64,000 bases of DNA from SIG307 sp045596385 (GTDB lineage: Bacteria; Bacillota; Clostridia; Lachnospirales; Lachnospiraceae), in NCBI GenBank assembly GCA_045596385.1, contig JAZOCC010000015.1, forward strand, positions 235,748 to 299,747. Direction: 5' to 3'. A model generated the notes under the pieces. The model was not told the DNA's origin. It did no database searches and worked only from the letters and a program-made list of their open reading frames with translations. Positions within the stretch are counted from its first letter, which is position 1. The number at the start of each line of letters is the position of its first letter. A program made the position numbers and the translations under genes. Positions 15,558-24,436 of the stretch are shown piece by piece.

Positions 15558-16829
15558 TCAAAGCACATACTCCGTCATACAATCATACCACTCCACATAA
15601 GTCACACCGTTTATCACCAGCTTATCATTTTCCGGCAACTGCTCGGACCATTTCTTTCCGTAGCGGTCAAAGGCCCAGTCGTCCCGGTTAAAACGACGCC
15701 AAAGCACGGTTCTTCCGTTCTTGTCAAGAAACTGCTCCGATACCACACCGGCGTTGTAGGTTTCGATGTCCATGACACAGACAGTATCATACTTCTTCCC
15801 GCCGATGGTGACGGTATAACGTCCCACAATATCCAGTAAGAACTCCTTATCTGCGCTGGTGACAATGTTTCCTTCCCTCTTGATATCCCCTTTCGGTGAA
15901 AGATTGGTTTCGTTTCCGCAGTTGTCCTCTCCGAATCCCCAACAGGTCATAAAGGCATCTCCGTCCAAAAAGGTAATATAGTTTCTTATGTCCCCGTCGG
16001 TACGCATAGTGGCAAGATATCGGCAATGGGTATCCGTAAGCTGTGCTACAAAGGTACGGTTGATAACTTCCCTTTTTCCGGAATAGGAGGCCTCCCTTGC
16101 AGTCAGCTCCACACCTTCAATTCCGTGCACCATGGCCTTTCCCATCACCTTCATATCATACACATGATTACACTCCCGGGACGGCATATCGTACATCCCC
16201 CAGGATAAGGACTCGCCTAACTTCGGCACTAAAAACCAGCCGATTAATTCCTCCCACTTTACAGAAAACGGTGCCTCCTCGGATTTTTCTATGGTATAAT
16301 TCGGTAATAATTTCGGTAATGTTTTCATCGTATCTTCTCCTTTCACCTGCTCTGTCTGATATGGATACTGCTTTTTGAAATTCTGCTTTGCAGTATGCAA
16401 CCGGCTCTTTACGGTTCCCACCGGAATGCCCAGGCGCTTCGCAATCTCCGCCTGGGGAAGTTCTTTCCAGAAATACAAATAAAGAACCTGCTTATCCTTA
16501 TCTGCCAAAGTACTCAAGGCCTCCCGCACGGTATCTGCCACAGTCACACCGTGACGTCCGTAGGTTAGTTCCTGCTCCGGCACCTCTTCCAAAGGAATCG
16601 CAAGCTCCTTCGCCTTCCTTCGAAAATAATCGATGCACTTATTTCTGGCTATCCCAAGAACCCACGCCTGAAAGGCTTCTTTATTCTTTAGCTGTGAAAA
16701 CTTCTCATAGGCAGTCACCGCTATGTCCTGCAACACATCCTCCGCATCCGCAATGGTTGGCAACCGGAACTTCACAAACCGCTCCACACCGGCCCTGTAT
16801 TTTTGAAACAGTGTTTCAAACTCATCCAT
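15558..16829 (-). CDS. ECF sigma factor fused to a large C-terminal domain
   Basis: Residues 1-75 form sigma region 2 (PTIADAEDVLQDIAVTAYEKF) and about 105-155 region 4 (KELPQAEIAKRLGIPVGTVKSR). After a linker the protein continues for about 250 residues (LPKLLPNYTIEKSEE onward), rich in aromatic residues with two Cys-containing segments (CWGFGEDNCGNE). ECF factors with C-terminal extensions often carry their own regulatory or ligand-binding module and need no separate anti-sigma; none is adjacent here. GAGGAGGTG precedes the ATG. The gene converges on the other ECF pair; the 106-nt gap holds several short hairpins (for example CTTCCG/CGGAAG at 15480-15496) but no T-run. Confidence 0.8.
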   Translation of the reverse strand: MDEFETLFQKYRAGVERFVKFRLPTIADAEDVLQDIAVTAYEKFSQLKNKEAFQAWVLGIARNKCIDYFRRKAKELAIPLEEVPEQELTYGRHGVTVADTVREALSTLADKDKQVLYLYFWKELPQAEIAKRLGIPVGTVKSRLHTAKQNFKKQYPYQTEQVKGEDTMKTLPKLLPNYTIEKSEEAPFSVKWEELIGWFLVPKLGESLSWGMYDMPSRECNHVYDMKVMGKAMVHGIEGVELTAREASYSGKREVINRTFVAQLTDTHCRYLATMRTDGDIRNYITFLDGDAFMTCWGFGEDNCGNETNLSPKGDIKREGNIVTSADKEFLLDIVGRYTVTIGGKKYDTVCVMDIETYNAGVVSEQFLDKNGRTVLWRRFNRDDWAFDRYGKKWSEQLPENDKLVINGVTYVEWYDCMTEYVL

Positions 16830-16955
16830 ATCATCACCTCCTCACATTTCATAGTGAAATCGATTTCATAGAATAAGACGTTATTTTTTATGAAAAGGTT
16901 CAGTGACCGGAAATAATCTTGTACAAAGCCGGGGCTGCACTTTTAACTGGGACAG

Positions 16956-16982
16956 AAAAAGGTCCGTCCTCCCGGACAGACC
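16956..16982 (-). terminator. Intrinsic terminator of the flagellin operon
   Basis: On the minus strand GGTCTGTCC (16982-16974) pairs with GGACGGACC (16969-16961) with one mismatch, followed by five U residues. It lies 24 nt after the fliS stop. Confidence 0.8.
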
Positions 16983-17005
16983 CCGAATCTTTCACCTATT
17001 TTCCG

Positions 17006-17485
17006 TTACGCCATAAATCCTCGTCTTGCTTCGTTTCCGTTCACATACATCTCGTTTAACGTACCTCTGCCGTAGGTCAGTCCTGCATATACCTGCTGGG
17101 TGTTTTTCATCACCGGACCGCTGGTATCTTCTTCGCTGACCTTTTTGTACCCGGCAAGGAGCTTTTCAAAAATCTCTGCCACACCGTCCAGTCGCTCCGG
17201 CTGTTTCTGTACCTTTGCCGCCGTCAATTCTTTATTCGCAAAAATATATAAGCTCATCAGGTGATAGGAAAGTCCGATGCTGTAGTCTAAGGATGCCATC
17301 AACTCGTTGACAAAGCGTCCTGCATGGGCCAGCTCCTTTTCATAGGTCACGGTGTCTCCTTCTGCAAAGGCTTCCTTTGCATATTCCATATCCTTTAAAA
17401 TAATCTCGTACATGATTACGATTAATTCACTGCGGGAGGCCTGTGTGACCCGCATGGAAAATTCCTGTATTAATTCTTTTCTCAT
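17006..17485 (-). CDS. fliS: Flagellar export chaperone FliS
   Basis: This 159-residue helical protein has the FliS layout: N-terminal segment MRKELIQEFSMRVTQASRSELIVIMYE, then a four-helix bundle including GRFVNELMASLDYSIGLSYHLMSLYIFANKEL. FliS binds the flagellin C-terminus in the cytoplasm and prevents early polymerisation before export. The ATG at 17485 follows GGAGGCAGGA; the open frame extends 17 codons upstream without a better site. It lies directly after flagellin. It is somewhat longer than the usual 125-135 residues, the extra being C-terminal. Confidence 0.75.
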   Translation of the reverse strand: MRKELIQEFSMRVTQASRSELIVIMYEIILKDMEYAKEAFAEGDTVTYEKELAHAGRFVNELMASLDYSIGLSYHLMSLYIFANKELTAAKVQKQPERLDGVAEIFEKLLAGYKKVSEEDTSGPVMKNTQQVYAGLTYGRGTLNEMYVNGNEARRGFMA

Positions 17486-17588
17486 AATCCTGCCTCCGTT
17501 TCGTCTGCCCTGCATTTTCCGTTTGTTCCGGACCACTCCCGTTTCACGATTAGTCCTTATACGCTGTTACCATCGAAACAACATCCGC

Positions 17589-19010
17589 TTAGCTCTGTAA
17601 CAGGGATAAAATCTGCTGCGGTCTTTCGTTTGCCTGAGCCAGCATTGCGTTACCCGACTGGGAAAGCACCTGCTGCTGGGTGTAGGTCACCATTTCCTTT
17701 GCCATATCCACATCCTCTACTCGGGATAATGCTTCCGTTAGGTTCTCTGCGGAAATATTTAAACTGTTAATGGTATGCTCCAAACGATTCTGGTAAGCAC
17801 CGAGCTTTGCACGAATGGAGGAAACCTCGTTAATTGCAGTTTCAAAAATCGTAATAGCCCTCTGTGCGGATTCCTGGGTATTTACATTTACCACCGCAGT
17901 TCCCAGTGTATCCGTGTCCACCTTCGGAATACGTACTTCCATAGTCTGGCCTTCGTTTGCACCGATTTGTAAATCCATCGGACCTGCCTTTAATACGGTT
18001 ACGGTAGCCTCTGCGGTGCCGTCTACCTTAAACTTCATCTTAAAGTCGTTTACATCCGTCACGGTAACATAGTCTCCGTCAATGGAAACGGTAGCGGTAC
18101 TGGCAAATCCGGTGGTATAGTCTAACTCTACTTCCGCATCCACACCCGCTCCGCTCATTCCGGAGGAAATACCGAGGGCCTTTGCCAACTCCTCATTGGT
18201 ACAGTAAATTTCAATGGATGCATCATCGCCCTTGTCTGTGCTTTCGAACAAAAGTCCCGTAGCATCTGCTATCGTACTCGTCTCCGGCTCGCCGCCCGCA
18301 CCCGTTATAGTCGGAATCACATTGATGTCCACGGTATTACCCGCCTCACGAAGCTTTTCGTAAACATCGGTTAACGTATCGGTAGCCACGATTTCAATTT
18401 CCTTCTCATTAATGGCAATTTTTCCTTCATAACCCAGCTTCGCAGTCTTACTGGTCGTTCCCGGAATCTCCGTCTCTACCTGCGCCGGCTGGGGCGCCTT
18501 TGTAACGCTCAAAGCATATTCGGTAATCGATACGGAATCCGATAAGGAAATCAGCTGAACCTTCTCGTTATCGGAATAGGAGCGACGGTCTACCGTACCG
18601 TTTAACAGCTTCTTCGTATTGAATTCGGTGGTAGTGGATACACGGTTGATTTCCTCGTTTAACTGATTAATCTCATCCTGAATTGCGCCACGATCCTCGT
18701 CGGTATTCACACCGTTTGCCGCCTGTACGGAGAGCTCACGCATACGCTGAAGCATTGCTTCCACTTCATCCAATGCTCCCTCAGCGGTCTGAATTACGGA
18801 AATACCGTCTGCCGCATTACGGGCCGCCTGCTCGAGGCCCGCAATCTGTGTTTTCATCTTTTCGGAAATAGCCAGACCCGCCGCATCATCTGCCGCACGG
18901 TTGATACGAAATCCGGAAGAAAGACGCTCTAAGCTCTTATCCAGAGCATTCCCCGTCTTTCCGAGAATGTTACAAGCCTTTAAGGCTGAAATATTGTGGT
19001 TAATTCTCAT
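17589..19010 (-). CDS. fliC: Flagellin
   Basis: The 473-residue protein has the conserved flagellin D0/D1 ends: N-terminal MRINHNISALKACNILGKTG with RLSSGFRINRAADDAAGLAISEKM, and C-terminal AKEMVTYTQQQVLSQSGNAMLAQANERPQQILSLLQ. The central part (about residues 150-360) is the variable, surface-exposed region, rich in Thr, Val and acidic residues. It is exported by the flagellar type III apparatus and polymerises into the filament. The gene sits between a large DUF6240-like protein (50 nt upstream, with hairpin TGCGTA/TACGCA in the gap) and fliS. A GGAAAGGAACAGG site precedes the ATG. Confidence 0.95.
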   Translation of the reverse strand: MRINHNISALKACNILGKTGNALDKSLERLSSGFRINRAADDAAGLAISEKMKTQIAGLEQAARNAADGISVIQTAEGALDEVEAMLQRMRELSVQAANGVNTDEDRGAIQDEINQLNEEINRVSTTTEFNTKKLLNGTVDRRSYSDNEKVQLISLSDSVSITEYALSVTKAPQPAQVETEIPGTTSKTAKLGYEGKIAINEKEIEIVATDTLTDVYEKLREAGNTVDINVIPTITGAGGEPETSTIADATGLLFESTDKGDDASIEIYCTNEELAKALGISSGMSGAGVDAEVELDYTTGFASTATVSIDGDYVTVTDVNDFKMKFKVDGTAEATVTVLKAGPMDLQIGANEGQTMEVRIPKVDTDTLGTAVVNVNTQESAQRAITIFETAINEVSSIRAKLGAYQNRLEHTINSLNISAENLTEALSRVEDVDMAKEMVTYTQQQVLSQSGNAMLAQANERPQQILSLLQS

Positions 19011-19060
19011 ACTGTCACCTGTTCCTTTCCGGGACCGTTCTGCGTATCCTTACGCAAAGC

Positions 19061-22000
19061 CTACGCCCGCTCGATTTCCATGATATGAACAAATACCGCC
19101 TTAGAGGCTGCCAGAAGCTGTGCTGTATCCGGCTTTTCACCCATCTGCGGTTCGGTGACATCTCCTTCCTTGTCAATGCCCGGAATACGGTTCACGGTAT
19201 AATCGCCCATTCTTGCGTTCGGCCCGCAATATACCATGGCATCCGATACTCCCAAATCAAGTAATCGCATTGTCAGCTCCCGTTTGCTGTGTTCGAGCAG
19301 CTCGGTTCCTTCCCGGGAATCACTGCTGACAAAACAGAATATCTGATTGTCTTCTATCTGTAAGTCCGCCTGTACGTTTCCAAGCTTCACAAGCGGAATC
19401 TTTACCGATGCTTTTCCACCCTCAAATCCTTCGCTTTCCGTTTGTAAGGTAACGCGCATACTCTTAATTCCTTCTGCGGTTTCTACCGGGAAATCGAAGC
19501 ATTCTTTTCCTGCGCATTCTCCGCGCAGCTTTACGCCCATCTTTATCTGACGAAGTGCCTTCAAGTCAACGAAAGTCGGCTCTCCGTCATTCTGCATATC
19601 GTCTTCTAAGTTACGAACTGCTTTCTTTAAGTTACGGTAATAGCCCTCCGCTACCCGTACATCAAAGAGGCTTTCCGTACTGTCTGCTCCGCCGGCTGCT
19701 AAGAGGGCATCGGTCTCGCTTTCTGCCGCTTCCACCTTCTCATCCTTGCGGAACTGCTTTAAGAGCTTACCCAACTTTCCGTACATCTCGCCGGTACCGG
19801 CTAAGAACTCTTTTGCCGCCTCCACGTTGTTGGCGGTTACCACCAGACCCAGTCCCTTTAAGAACTCCGGTGCCTGCTCCGCATTTTCAGCGGTCATACG
19901 GAGATTCTGTACCGCTTGCTCTGTTTCTTCCGCAGTCGGCGCAGTATTTTCCTTGTACATTTCATATCCGTCACTAACCGATATATCGGCAATTTTTCCC
20001 GGAATCTTAATACCGGAAAGAATTTGTGCATCGATTCTGTTGCTGTTCGGTAACATTTCGCGAACCTTACCTACCGTTTCGTCCGCAGTTACATCGATAC
20101 CACCCATTTTCGCGGTACGCATGGCAGAAAGCAAATTACCGAGCGTCAGCTCCTTTCCGCTGTCCATGACAGCTCCGATGGCTGCTCCGTCGGTCTTTTC
20201 CAACTGGTTAAACAAACGGTACATACCGATGTAAGCGGTACGCTCCTCCGGGGTCACGCCGGCACTCTTTTCCATCTTAAATAAGTATCTTGCAAACTTT
20301 TCCGTATCCTGCTCAAGGCCGTCCTCCATGCGGATTTCGGCAACTCTGCGGGACAGATTCTCCACCGTCTCCGTCAGCGGATTGATGCCCTCTCTGATAA
20401 GACGAAGGGCCGCTGCCGGATGCATATTCTGAATCAAATCCGTTACCTTTTTGTCGTATTCCTTTACCGCATCCATATTGTTTGCGGTGAGCTCAATGGA
20501 ATTGTAAGCAAGGATTCTTACGGCACGAAGATTCTCTGCGGAAGCCTCCAGGCCAAGAGACTTTAACAACTCCGCATTGCCCGCAAAAGCGGTATTGATA
20601 GAATCCCCCAGGGCCGCCTGCGGTCTTGTTCCCAGCATATCATAAGCCTCTCCCGCCCGCTGCATTTTTGCGCCGAGACCGGCACCTGCGTTTGCCAGTG
20701 CTTCTAAGGTTACATCCTCTCTGTTGGCAAAGGTGACACCCAATGTATAGCTCGGAGACTTCGACAAATTGTCAATGTTCTGCATGGTTCTGCGGAACAT
20801 ATCCTCCATGGAACGGTTGCCCGTAAATCCTGCTTCGTCGGTATAAAAACGATAGTAGTTATTTTCCAGTACACGAAGACCGTCTACCACCTTGGCAAGA
20901 CCGGAGGTATCGATGCGGATACCCTGACGCTCCAAACGATAGGCCGACTCTGTGGTCATCTTTAAGCGAATCTCTTCCAAACGTCTCTTTGCACGAACAA
21001 CACTGATGTCAAAGTCCATAGAGAATCCGGATACCTCGGCAAGCACCGCCTGCTCTAAGGTACTCGGTCTGGAATCGCTTCGTAACTCATCTTCCGCAAA
21101 AGCAAGATCGTTGAAGGTAACGTCTTCTCTTGCCGCCTGCTGCATAGCGCGGCTCAGTACCGCCTCATCCGGTGCGGTCTGTCCCGGCGCAAGCTCCTGC
21201 ACCTTCTCTGCCGCCTTCATTACATAAGCACGTTCTACCGTATCCGGGGTAAAGCCCTTCATTCGCTCTACGCGCTCTCCTACCTCTGCTCTTGTAAGGA
21301 GAGTCAGATTTGCCTGAATCGGCTGCTTTCCGTCTAACATTGCCGTTACTGCCAGCTCCGCCACCTCTTCCGGCGTACGCATCTTCACATCGCTTAATTC
21401 ATGCATCCGCACAAGATTTTCCGGCGTCAGCGGAAGACCGTGCTCCATAAGCCAGCGGGCATTTCCCAAGTTTTCCTCATCAATGGTCAGGTCCGCATTG
21501 ACACATACCTGATTGGCAGACTTGATTAAGTTCTCCCACATTTTATCGGACACCGGTGTGGACTTTACATTGCCGGCACTGTACTGCGCCATATACACAT
21601 TTTCGATGGTCGGCGCTTTACCGAACTTCACCAGATAATACTGCACCGACTCGGACATGCCGGAAAGATTCCCCGCAAACTCCACTGCCTGGAATACTTT
21701 ATGCACCGTTGCATCCGTCACCGGCATCCCTGCGGCAAGTAATTTTTCCGCAATAAATTCCGCTGCCGGATTTCCCTTTAAGGCTTTTTTCGCCACGTCA
21801 ATAACAGCTTCCCGTTTCTCGGCAAGCTTCGCTTTTTGTCCCTCGATCTGTTCTGCTTTTAACTCCCGCCCCAGACGAATCCGCTCTATGGCCCGTTCTA
21901 ACTGGGTAGCGGTCAACTCCTCTACCGTAACGCCTTCCGCACGAAGGGCATCATAATCCTCCCCGGAGAGCTTCTCCGCGGATTCCTCCAAGGTCTTTTC

Positions 22001-22249
22001 TTCTTCCTGTATGGTTTCCGGATTCTCCTCCGGATGATTTTTACTTACATCGCCGTAGCAAATTTCCTCCTCCACATTGCCGACAGCTCCTTCTGATACA
22101 CTTACCGTAATATCGGTCTTACCACCGTCCTTGGTGGCTTGTGTTGCATACACTGCGGAGAACTCCTTTCCCGCAGTGGTGGCGGAGCGTTGTACTTCTT
22201 TTTCCTTTTCCGGGTTCATGCCCCCGAAGAAAGACTGGATTCCGTTCAT
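19061..22249 (-). CDS. Very large DUF6240-like protein of the flagellin operon
   Basis: This 1062-residue protein has no signal peptide or membrane helix. It is dominated by predicted helices with recurring patterns of the type ..TxENLxRMHEL.., ..LTPENV.., LxAxAENLRAVRILA and T.NNMDAVKEYDKKV, suggesting degenerate repeats of about 60-80 residues. The N-terminus (MNGIQSFFGGMNPEKEKE) and C-terminal DYTVNRIPGI segment resemble DUF6240 proteins found near flagellar genes in Lachnospiraceae; this family call is from memory of the family and not certain. The C-terminal about 200 residues (QIKMGVKLRGECAGKE onward) resemble in style FliK/hook-length type beta-rich tails. GGAGGAGGCG lies before the ATG. 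Confidence 0.65.
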   Translation of the reverse strand: MNGIQSFFGGMNPEKEKEVQRSATTAGKEFSAVYATQATKDGGKTDITVSVSEGAVGNVEEEICYGDVSKNHPEENPETIQEEEKTLEESAEKLSGEDYDALRAEGVTVEELTATQLERAIERIRLGRELKAEQIEGQKAKLAEKREAVIDVAKKALKGNPAAEFIAEKLLAAGMPVTDATVHKVFQAVEFAGNLSGMSESVQYYLVKFGKAPTIENVYMAQYSAGNVKSTPVSDKMWENLIKSANQVCVNADLTIDEENLGNARWLMEHGLPLTPENLVRMHELSDVKMRTPEEVAELAVTAMLDGKQPIQANLTLLTRAEVGERVERMKGFTPDTVERAYVMKAAEKVQELAPGQTAPDEAVLSRAMQQAAREDVTFNDLAFAEDELRSDSRPSTLEQAVLAEVSGFSMDFDISVVRAKRRLEEIRLKMTTESAYRLERQGIRIDTSGLAKVVDGLRVLENNYYRFYTDEAGFTGNRSMEDMFRRTMQNIDNLSKSPSYTLGVTFANREDVTLEALANAGAGLGAKMQRAGEAYDMLGTRPQAALGDSINTAFAGNAELLKSLGLEASAENLRAVRILAYNSIELTANNMDAVKEYDKKVTDLIQNMHPAAALRLIREGINPLTETVENLSRRVAEIRMEDGLEQDTEKFARYLFKMEKSAGVTPEERTAYIGMYRLFNQLEKTDGAAIGAVMDSGKELTLGNLLSAMRTAKMGGIDVTADETVGKVREMLPNSNRIDAQILSGIKIPGKIADISVSDGYEMYKENTAPTAEETEQAVQNLRMTAENAEQAPEFLKGLGLVVTANNVEAAKEFLAGTGEMYGKLGKLLKQFRKDEKVEAAESETDALLAAGGADSTESLFDVRVAEGYYRNLKKAVRNLEDDMQNDGEPTFVDLKALRQIKMGVKLRGECAGKECFDFPVETAEGIKSMRVTLQTESEGFEGGKASVKIPLVKLGNVQADLQIEDNQIFCFVSSDSREGTELLEHSKRELTMRLLDLGVSDAMVYCGPNARMGDYTVNRIPGIDKEGDVTEPQMGEKPDTAQLLAASKAVFVHIMEIERA

Positions 22250-22287
22250 ACCAACGCCTCCTCCGTATTCCTATTTTCTTATTTATT

Positions 22288-22315
22288 ATTTCGGCATTTT
22301 CGTCGGAATTCTTTA
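22288..22315 (-). promoter_or_regulatory. Sigma-28 (flagellar)-type promoter
   Basis: On the minus strand TAAA (22315-22312), 16 nt, GCCGAAAT (22295-22288). This closely fits the SigD/FliA consensus TAAA-N15-16-GCCGATAT. It lies about 40 nt before the start of the DUF6240-like gene, linking that gene and flagellin to the late flagellar regulon. Confidence 0.65.
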
Positions 22316-22373
22316 TACATTTCTTTTGCTTCCCCGGAATAGATTTATGGGGAACATTATTTTAGGAGTACTT

Positions 22374-24323
22374 ATGTCATTGCTTTTCCATAAACATATC
22401 GATTCGAAAAAAAGCCCTTTTCACCGACCGGTAACCGGCTTCCGACGTAGACTGGTTTCTCTTTTTTGCATAGGTGCATTGGTTTTTACTTCCTTGGGTT
22501 GCTCCGGAACAAAAACACTGTCGGGAGAATATCCGCAACCTCCGATACAGGAACAACTGCCTTCTCCGTTACCGGAATCTCTTTCCTCGGAGACAGACTC
22601 TTTTTCCGCCTTTCTGGACGGGTTTTTTAAAGAATATGCTACCTCCGACAGCCTGTCCTTACATTATACCGTGTCCCACCCGGAGAAGTTAAATCTTGAA
22701 CCTCCCGTTCCATCCCTCGGGCAGTTCAGTAAAGAATCCCTGCTGGCATCAAACGATACCGCAACCCATTATCTGAACCGGTTACGGGGCTTTTCCGGAG
22801 AAGCCCTAACAACCGATGAACAATTTACCTACGACCTGATGGAATATGCATTGACACACTCCATACTTCCGGAGGAGGCTATCCTTTACGATACTCCTTT
22901 GGGACCATCCACCGGTCTTCAGACCCAGCTTCCCGTACTGCTCGCAGAATACCGTTTTTCTTCCTTAAAGGATGTGGAAGACTATTTTCTTTTGCTTGAA
23001 GATATGCCTCGCTATTTTTCCGAGCTTTGCACCTTTGAACAAGCTCGTTCCTCGGCCGGCACCCAGTCCTGTGCAGAGGTTTTGTCCCGTATTTTGTTAC
23101 AGTGCAAGTCCTTTGTAGAAGACCCGGGAAACAACTTTTTAATCGAATCCTTCAAAGACCGCCTGTCTGTACTCCCGGATTTAACCGCAGAGCAAACGGC
23201 AGAACTCTGCATCCGAAACCAGAAACTTGTTTTTACCAAAGTAATTCCGGCCTATGAACAACTTATCGATACGTTACAGGAGCTTATCGATACCTCCGTT
23301 CCTTCTGTGGGACTGGCTGCCTTCCCGGGTGGAGCCGACTATTATCATTCTCTCGTAAAAAGTAACACAGGCTCGGACAAATCCATGGAAGATTTGGAGC
23401 AAATGCTGCAGGAAGCTCTGACCAAAAACATGCGCACCATGGCGGTTTTATATCAGTCCGATGCCTTAAGGCAGGAGCTTACAGAGTATCAAAAAAGAGG
23501 GCTTTCCATACAGTCTGTTTCTTCTGATACACCTCCCGCCGTTACTACTTCTCCTGCTAAAGACACAGACGATAGTACCCACTCTGTCTCTGCCACGGAA
23601 CATTCCTCGGGGCTTTTACAACAGCTGCAAACCCGGATTTGCAACGATTTTCCGATACCTGCAAATACCTCCTTCCGGGTGGAATCCGTACATCCTTCTC
23701 TGGAAGACTTTATCAGCCCGGCCTTTTATCTGGTACCGCCCTTTGATTACTATACGGACAATGTAATCTATATTAACGGCGCAAAGTGTTCCATAGAAAG
23801 CTTATACTCTACCCTTGCCCACGAGGGATATCCGGGACACCTGTACCAAAATACCTTCTTTGCCTCCACTTCTCCTCATCCGGTACGCATGTTGTTAAAT
23901 TTTACCGGCTACGACGAGGGCTGGGGCACTTATGCAGAGCTGTACTCCTATCAATATGCCGACTGTTCGGAGGAACTGCGGCAGTTTTTAATCGCAGAAC
24001 AGATTGCGGGGCTTTGTCTTTACAGTCTCTCCGACATTCGGATTCACTATCATGGAAATGACCTTGACACCGTTTCCGCCCTTTTGCAAGAATACGGATT
24101 TTCCCCGGAAACCGCAGAGGAAATCTTTTTCACCCAACTGGCAGAACCGGGCATTTATCTTCCCTACTCTGTCGGTTATCTGGAAATTTGCGAGCTTAGA
24201 GACCTTTATCTGGAGTTAGAAGGAGCCGACGCTTCCCTGCTACCGTTCCATACCTTTTTCCTTACAACGGGTCCGGCACCGTTCGGAATGTTAAAGGAAG
24301 CTCTGTTAGAGGAATATCAATAG
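22374..24323 (+). CDS. DUF885-family lipoprotein, putative metallohydrolase
   Basis: The 649-residue protein has a lipoprotein signal peptide with basic residues FRRR, a hydrophobic stretch and lipobox TSLGC (Cys43). The mature part is a DUF885 domain with the metal-binding signature LAHEGYPGH (H483, E484, H489) and the downstream segment NFTGYDEGWGTYAE containing a further conserved Glu. DUF885 proteins resemble zinc carboxypeptidases/M32-like peptidases, but substrates are mostly unknown. I chose the ATG at 22374, preceded by TAGGAGT; the open frame extends far upstream into the divergent gene. It is probably displayed on the outer face of the membrane. Confidence 0.78.
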   Translation: MSLLFHKHIDSKKSPFHRPVTGFRRRLVSLFCIGALVFTSLGCSGTKTLSGEYPQPPIQEQLPSPLPESLSSETDSFSAFLDGFFKEYATSDSLSLHYTVSHPEKLNLEPPVPSLGQFSKESLLASNDTATHYLNRLRGFSGEALTTDEQFTYDLMEYALTHSILPEEAILYDTPLGPSTGLQTQLPVLLAEYRFSSLKDVEDYFLLLEDMPRYFSELCTFEQARSSAGTQSCAEVLSRILLQCKSFVEDPGNNFLIESFKDRLSVLPDLTAEQTAELCIRNQKLVFTKVIPAYEQLIDTLQELIDTSVPSVGLAAFPGGADYYHSLVKSNTGSDKSMEDLEQMLQEALTKNMRTMAVLYQSDALRQELTEYQKRGLSIQSVSSDTPPAVTTSPAKDTDDSTHSVSATEHSSGLLQQLQTRICNDFPIPANTSFRVESVHPSLEDFISPAFYLVPPFDYYTDNVIYINGAKCSIESLYSTLAHEGYPGHLYQNTFFASTSPHPVRMLLNFTGYDEGWGTYAELYSYQYADCSEELRQFLIAEQIAGLCLYSLSDIRIHYHGNDLDTVSALLQEYGFSPETAEEIFFTQLAEPGIYLPYSVGYLEICELRDLYLELEGADASLLPFHTFFLTTGPAPFGMLKEALLEEYQ

Positions 24324-24375
24324 TTTCAATTGTTTATGATTTCCAAAATAAATAATTAACTTTTACATAAGATTA

Positions 24376-24404
24376 TTGTCTTTTTTGCATTTTCTTAGTA
24401 TAAT
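24376..24404 (+). promoter_or_regulatory. Sigma-A promoter of the GH43 gene
   Basis: TTGTCT (24376-24381), 17 nt, perfect TATAAT (24399-24404). The start codon of the GH43 gene is 33 nt downstream with AAGGAGG between. Confidence 0.75.
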
Positions 24405-24436
24405 TATGGCACAAAAAGAAGGAGGTTTTTTGTTTC

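Noticed and set aside
22077..22373. Upstream extension of the DUF885 protein
   Set aside because: The extra codons overlap the divergent DUF6240-like gene and its promoter and have no ribosome site; the lipoprotein signal fits a start at 22374.
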